Shown here in pieces: positions 6,294-6,503 of a DNA stretch of 6,503 nucleotides; position 1 is the stretch's first letter, and every line of letters starts with the position of its first letter. The notes beneath the pieces are model-generated. The model ran no database searches. It had not been told where the DNA came from and saw only the letters and a list, made by a program, of their open reading frames with translations. Where the stretch lies: contig JAIRPM010000004.1 in the NCBI GenBank assembly GCA_031257075.1, positions 1 through 6,503 of the forward strand. The letters run 5' to 3'. The translations under genes were made by a program, and so were the position numbers. This DNA is from Spirochaetaceae bacterium. GTDB taxonomy: Bacteria > Spirochaetota > Spirochaetia > Treponematales > Breznakiellaceae.

Positions 6294-6413
6294 CCCAAAG
6301 ATGAAAACAGAGGTCACCCCATCCCTAGACAGCGCCTTTGCCGATACGCTATAGTTAAGGCAAAATTGCAAAGACAGCGGCGCAAGACGCCGCGCGTTTA
6401 ATAGGAGAAACTT

Positions 6414-6503
6414 ATGCAAACAAGTGAATTGAAACACGCTCAACTAAAGAAATGGATTGAGGACGCGGCGGCGCTTATGCAGCCGGACTCGGTGGAAGTC
6501 TGC
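6414..6503 (+). CDS. pckG: Phosphoenolpyruvate carboxykinase (GTP), N-terminal fragment
   Basis: Only the first 30 codons are in the window; the gene continues to the right. The start MQTSELKHAQLKKWIEDAAA, followed by LMQPDSVEVC, matches the N-terminus of GTP-dependent PEP carboxykinases, where a WVEE-like helix precedes a QPD motif that leads into the conserved DGS segment just beyond the window edge. The full enzyme would be about 600 residues and interconverts oxaloacetate and phosphoenolpyruvate with GTP/GDP in the cytoplasm. In fermentative spirochaetes it often runs toward oxaloacetate for anaplerosis. AGGAGA at 6403-6408 lies 5 nt before the ATG, supporting the start. The upstream 120 nt may be a leader from the promoter at 6257-6285. 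Catalytic residues cannot be checked here. A different family sharing this N-terminus is unlikely. Confidence 0.82.
   Translation, partial: MQTSELKHAQLKKWIEDAAALMQPDSVEVC

Noticed and set aside
6301..6354. 17-codon leader peptide upstream of pckG
   Set aside because: AAGGAG is 11 nt away and would lie upstream of the likely transcript start; no repeated regulatory codons are present.

Overview
The window looks like chromosomal DNA of a spirochaete, most likely a Treponema with intermediate GC content (for example a termite-gut or other host-associated species). The signs are lipoproteins with relaxed spirochaetal lipoboxes, a two-piece-looking but one-piece tmRNA whose encoded tag ends in YALAA, and the start of a GTP-type PEP carboxykinase. 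This placement is inference from protein style; no database search was possible.

Left part (1-1668): the end of a surface-polysaccharide cluster with two tandem family-2 glycosyltransferase genes on the + strand. Neither is open in one frame. The first has a +1 frameshift near 360, the second a frameshift near 1237 and probably two compensating shifts near 1270 and 1300. Between the active parts of the two genes lies a run of 16 C (752-767). Changing that run to 15 or 18 C opens a frame that reads through to a stop codon overlapping the ATG of the second gene. This is the most interesting signal in the window: a candidate phase-variable switch in a glycan locus, although poor sequence quality or pseudogene decay could explain part of it.

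Middle (1696-4313): an unrecognised 167-residue protein, then an intact XerC/XerD-type tyrosine recombinase with all catalytic residues, then a lipoprotein with a probable lamin-tail-like domain. All three are on the + strand.

Right part (4335-6503): a strong inverted repeat separates the + genes from a convergent, unrecognised lipoprotein gene on the - strand. That gene starts 12 bp after the 3' end of ssrA (tmRNA, - strand, 5662-6020), so the two probably share a transcript. A clear sigma70-type promoter sits upstream of ssrA. Diverging from it on the + strand are a possible 40-residue small protein and the beginning of pckG. The pckG gene is preceded by a candidate promoter whose -10 box is framed by a perfect 7-bp inverted repeat, which may be an operator.

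No CRISPR array, insertion sequence, tRNA, rRNA or plasmid function was seen.
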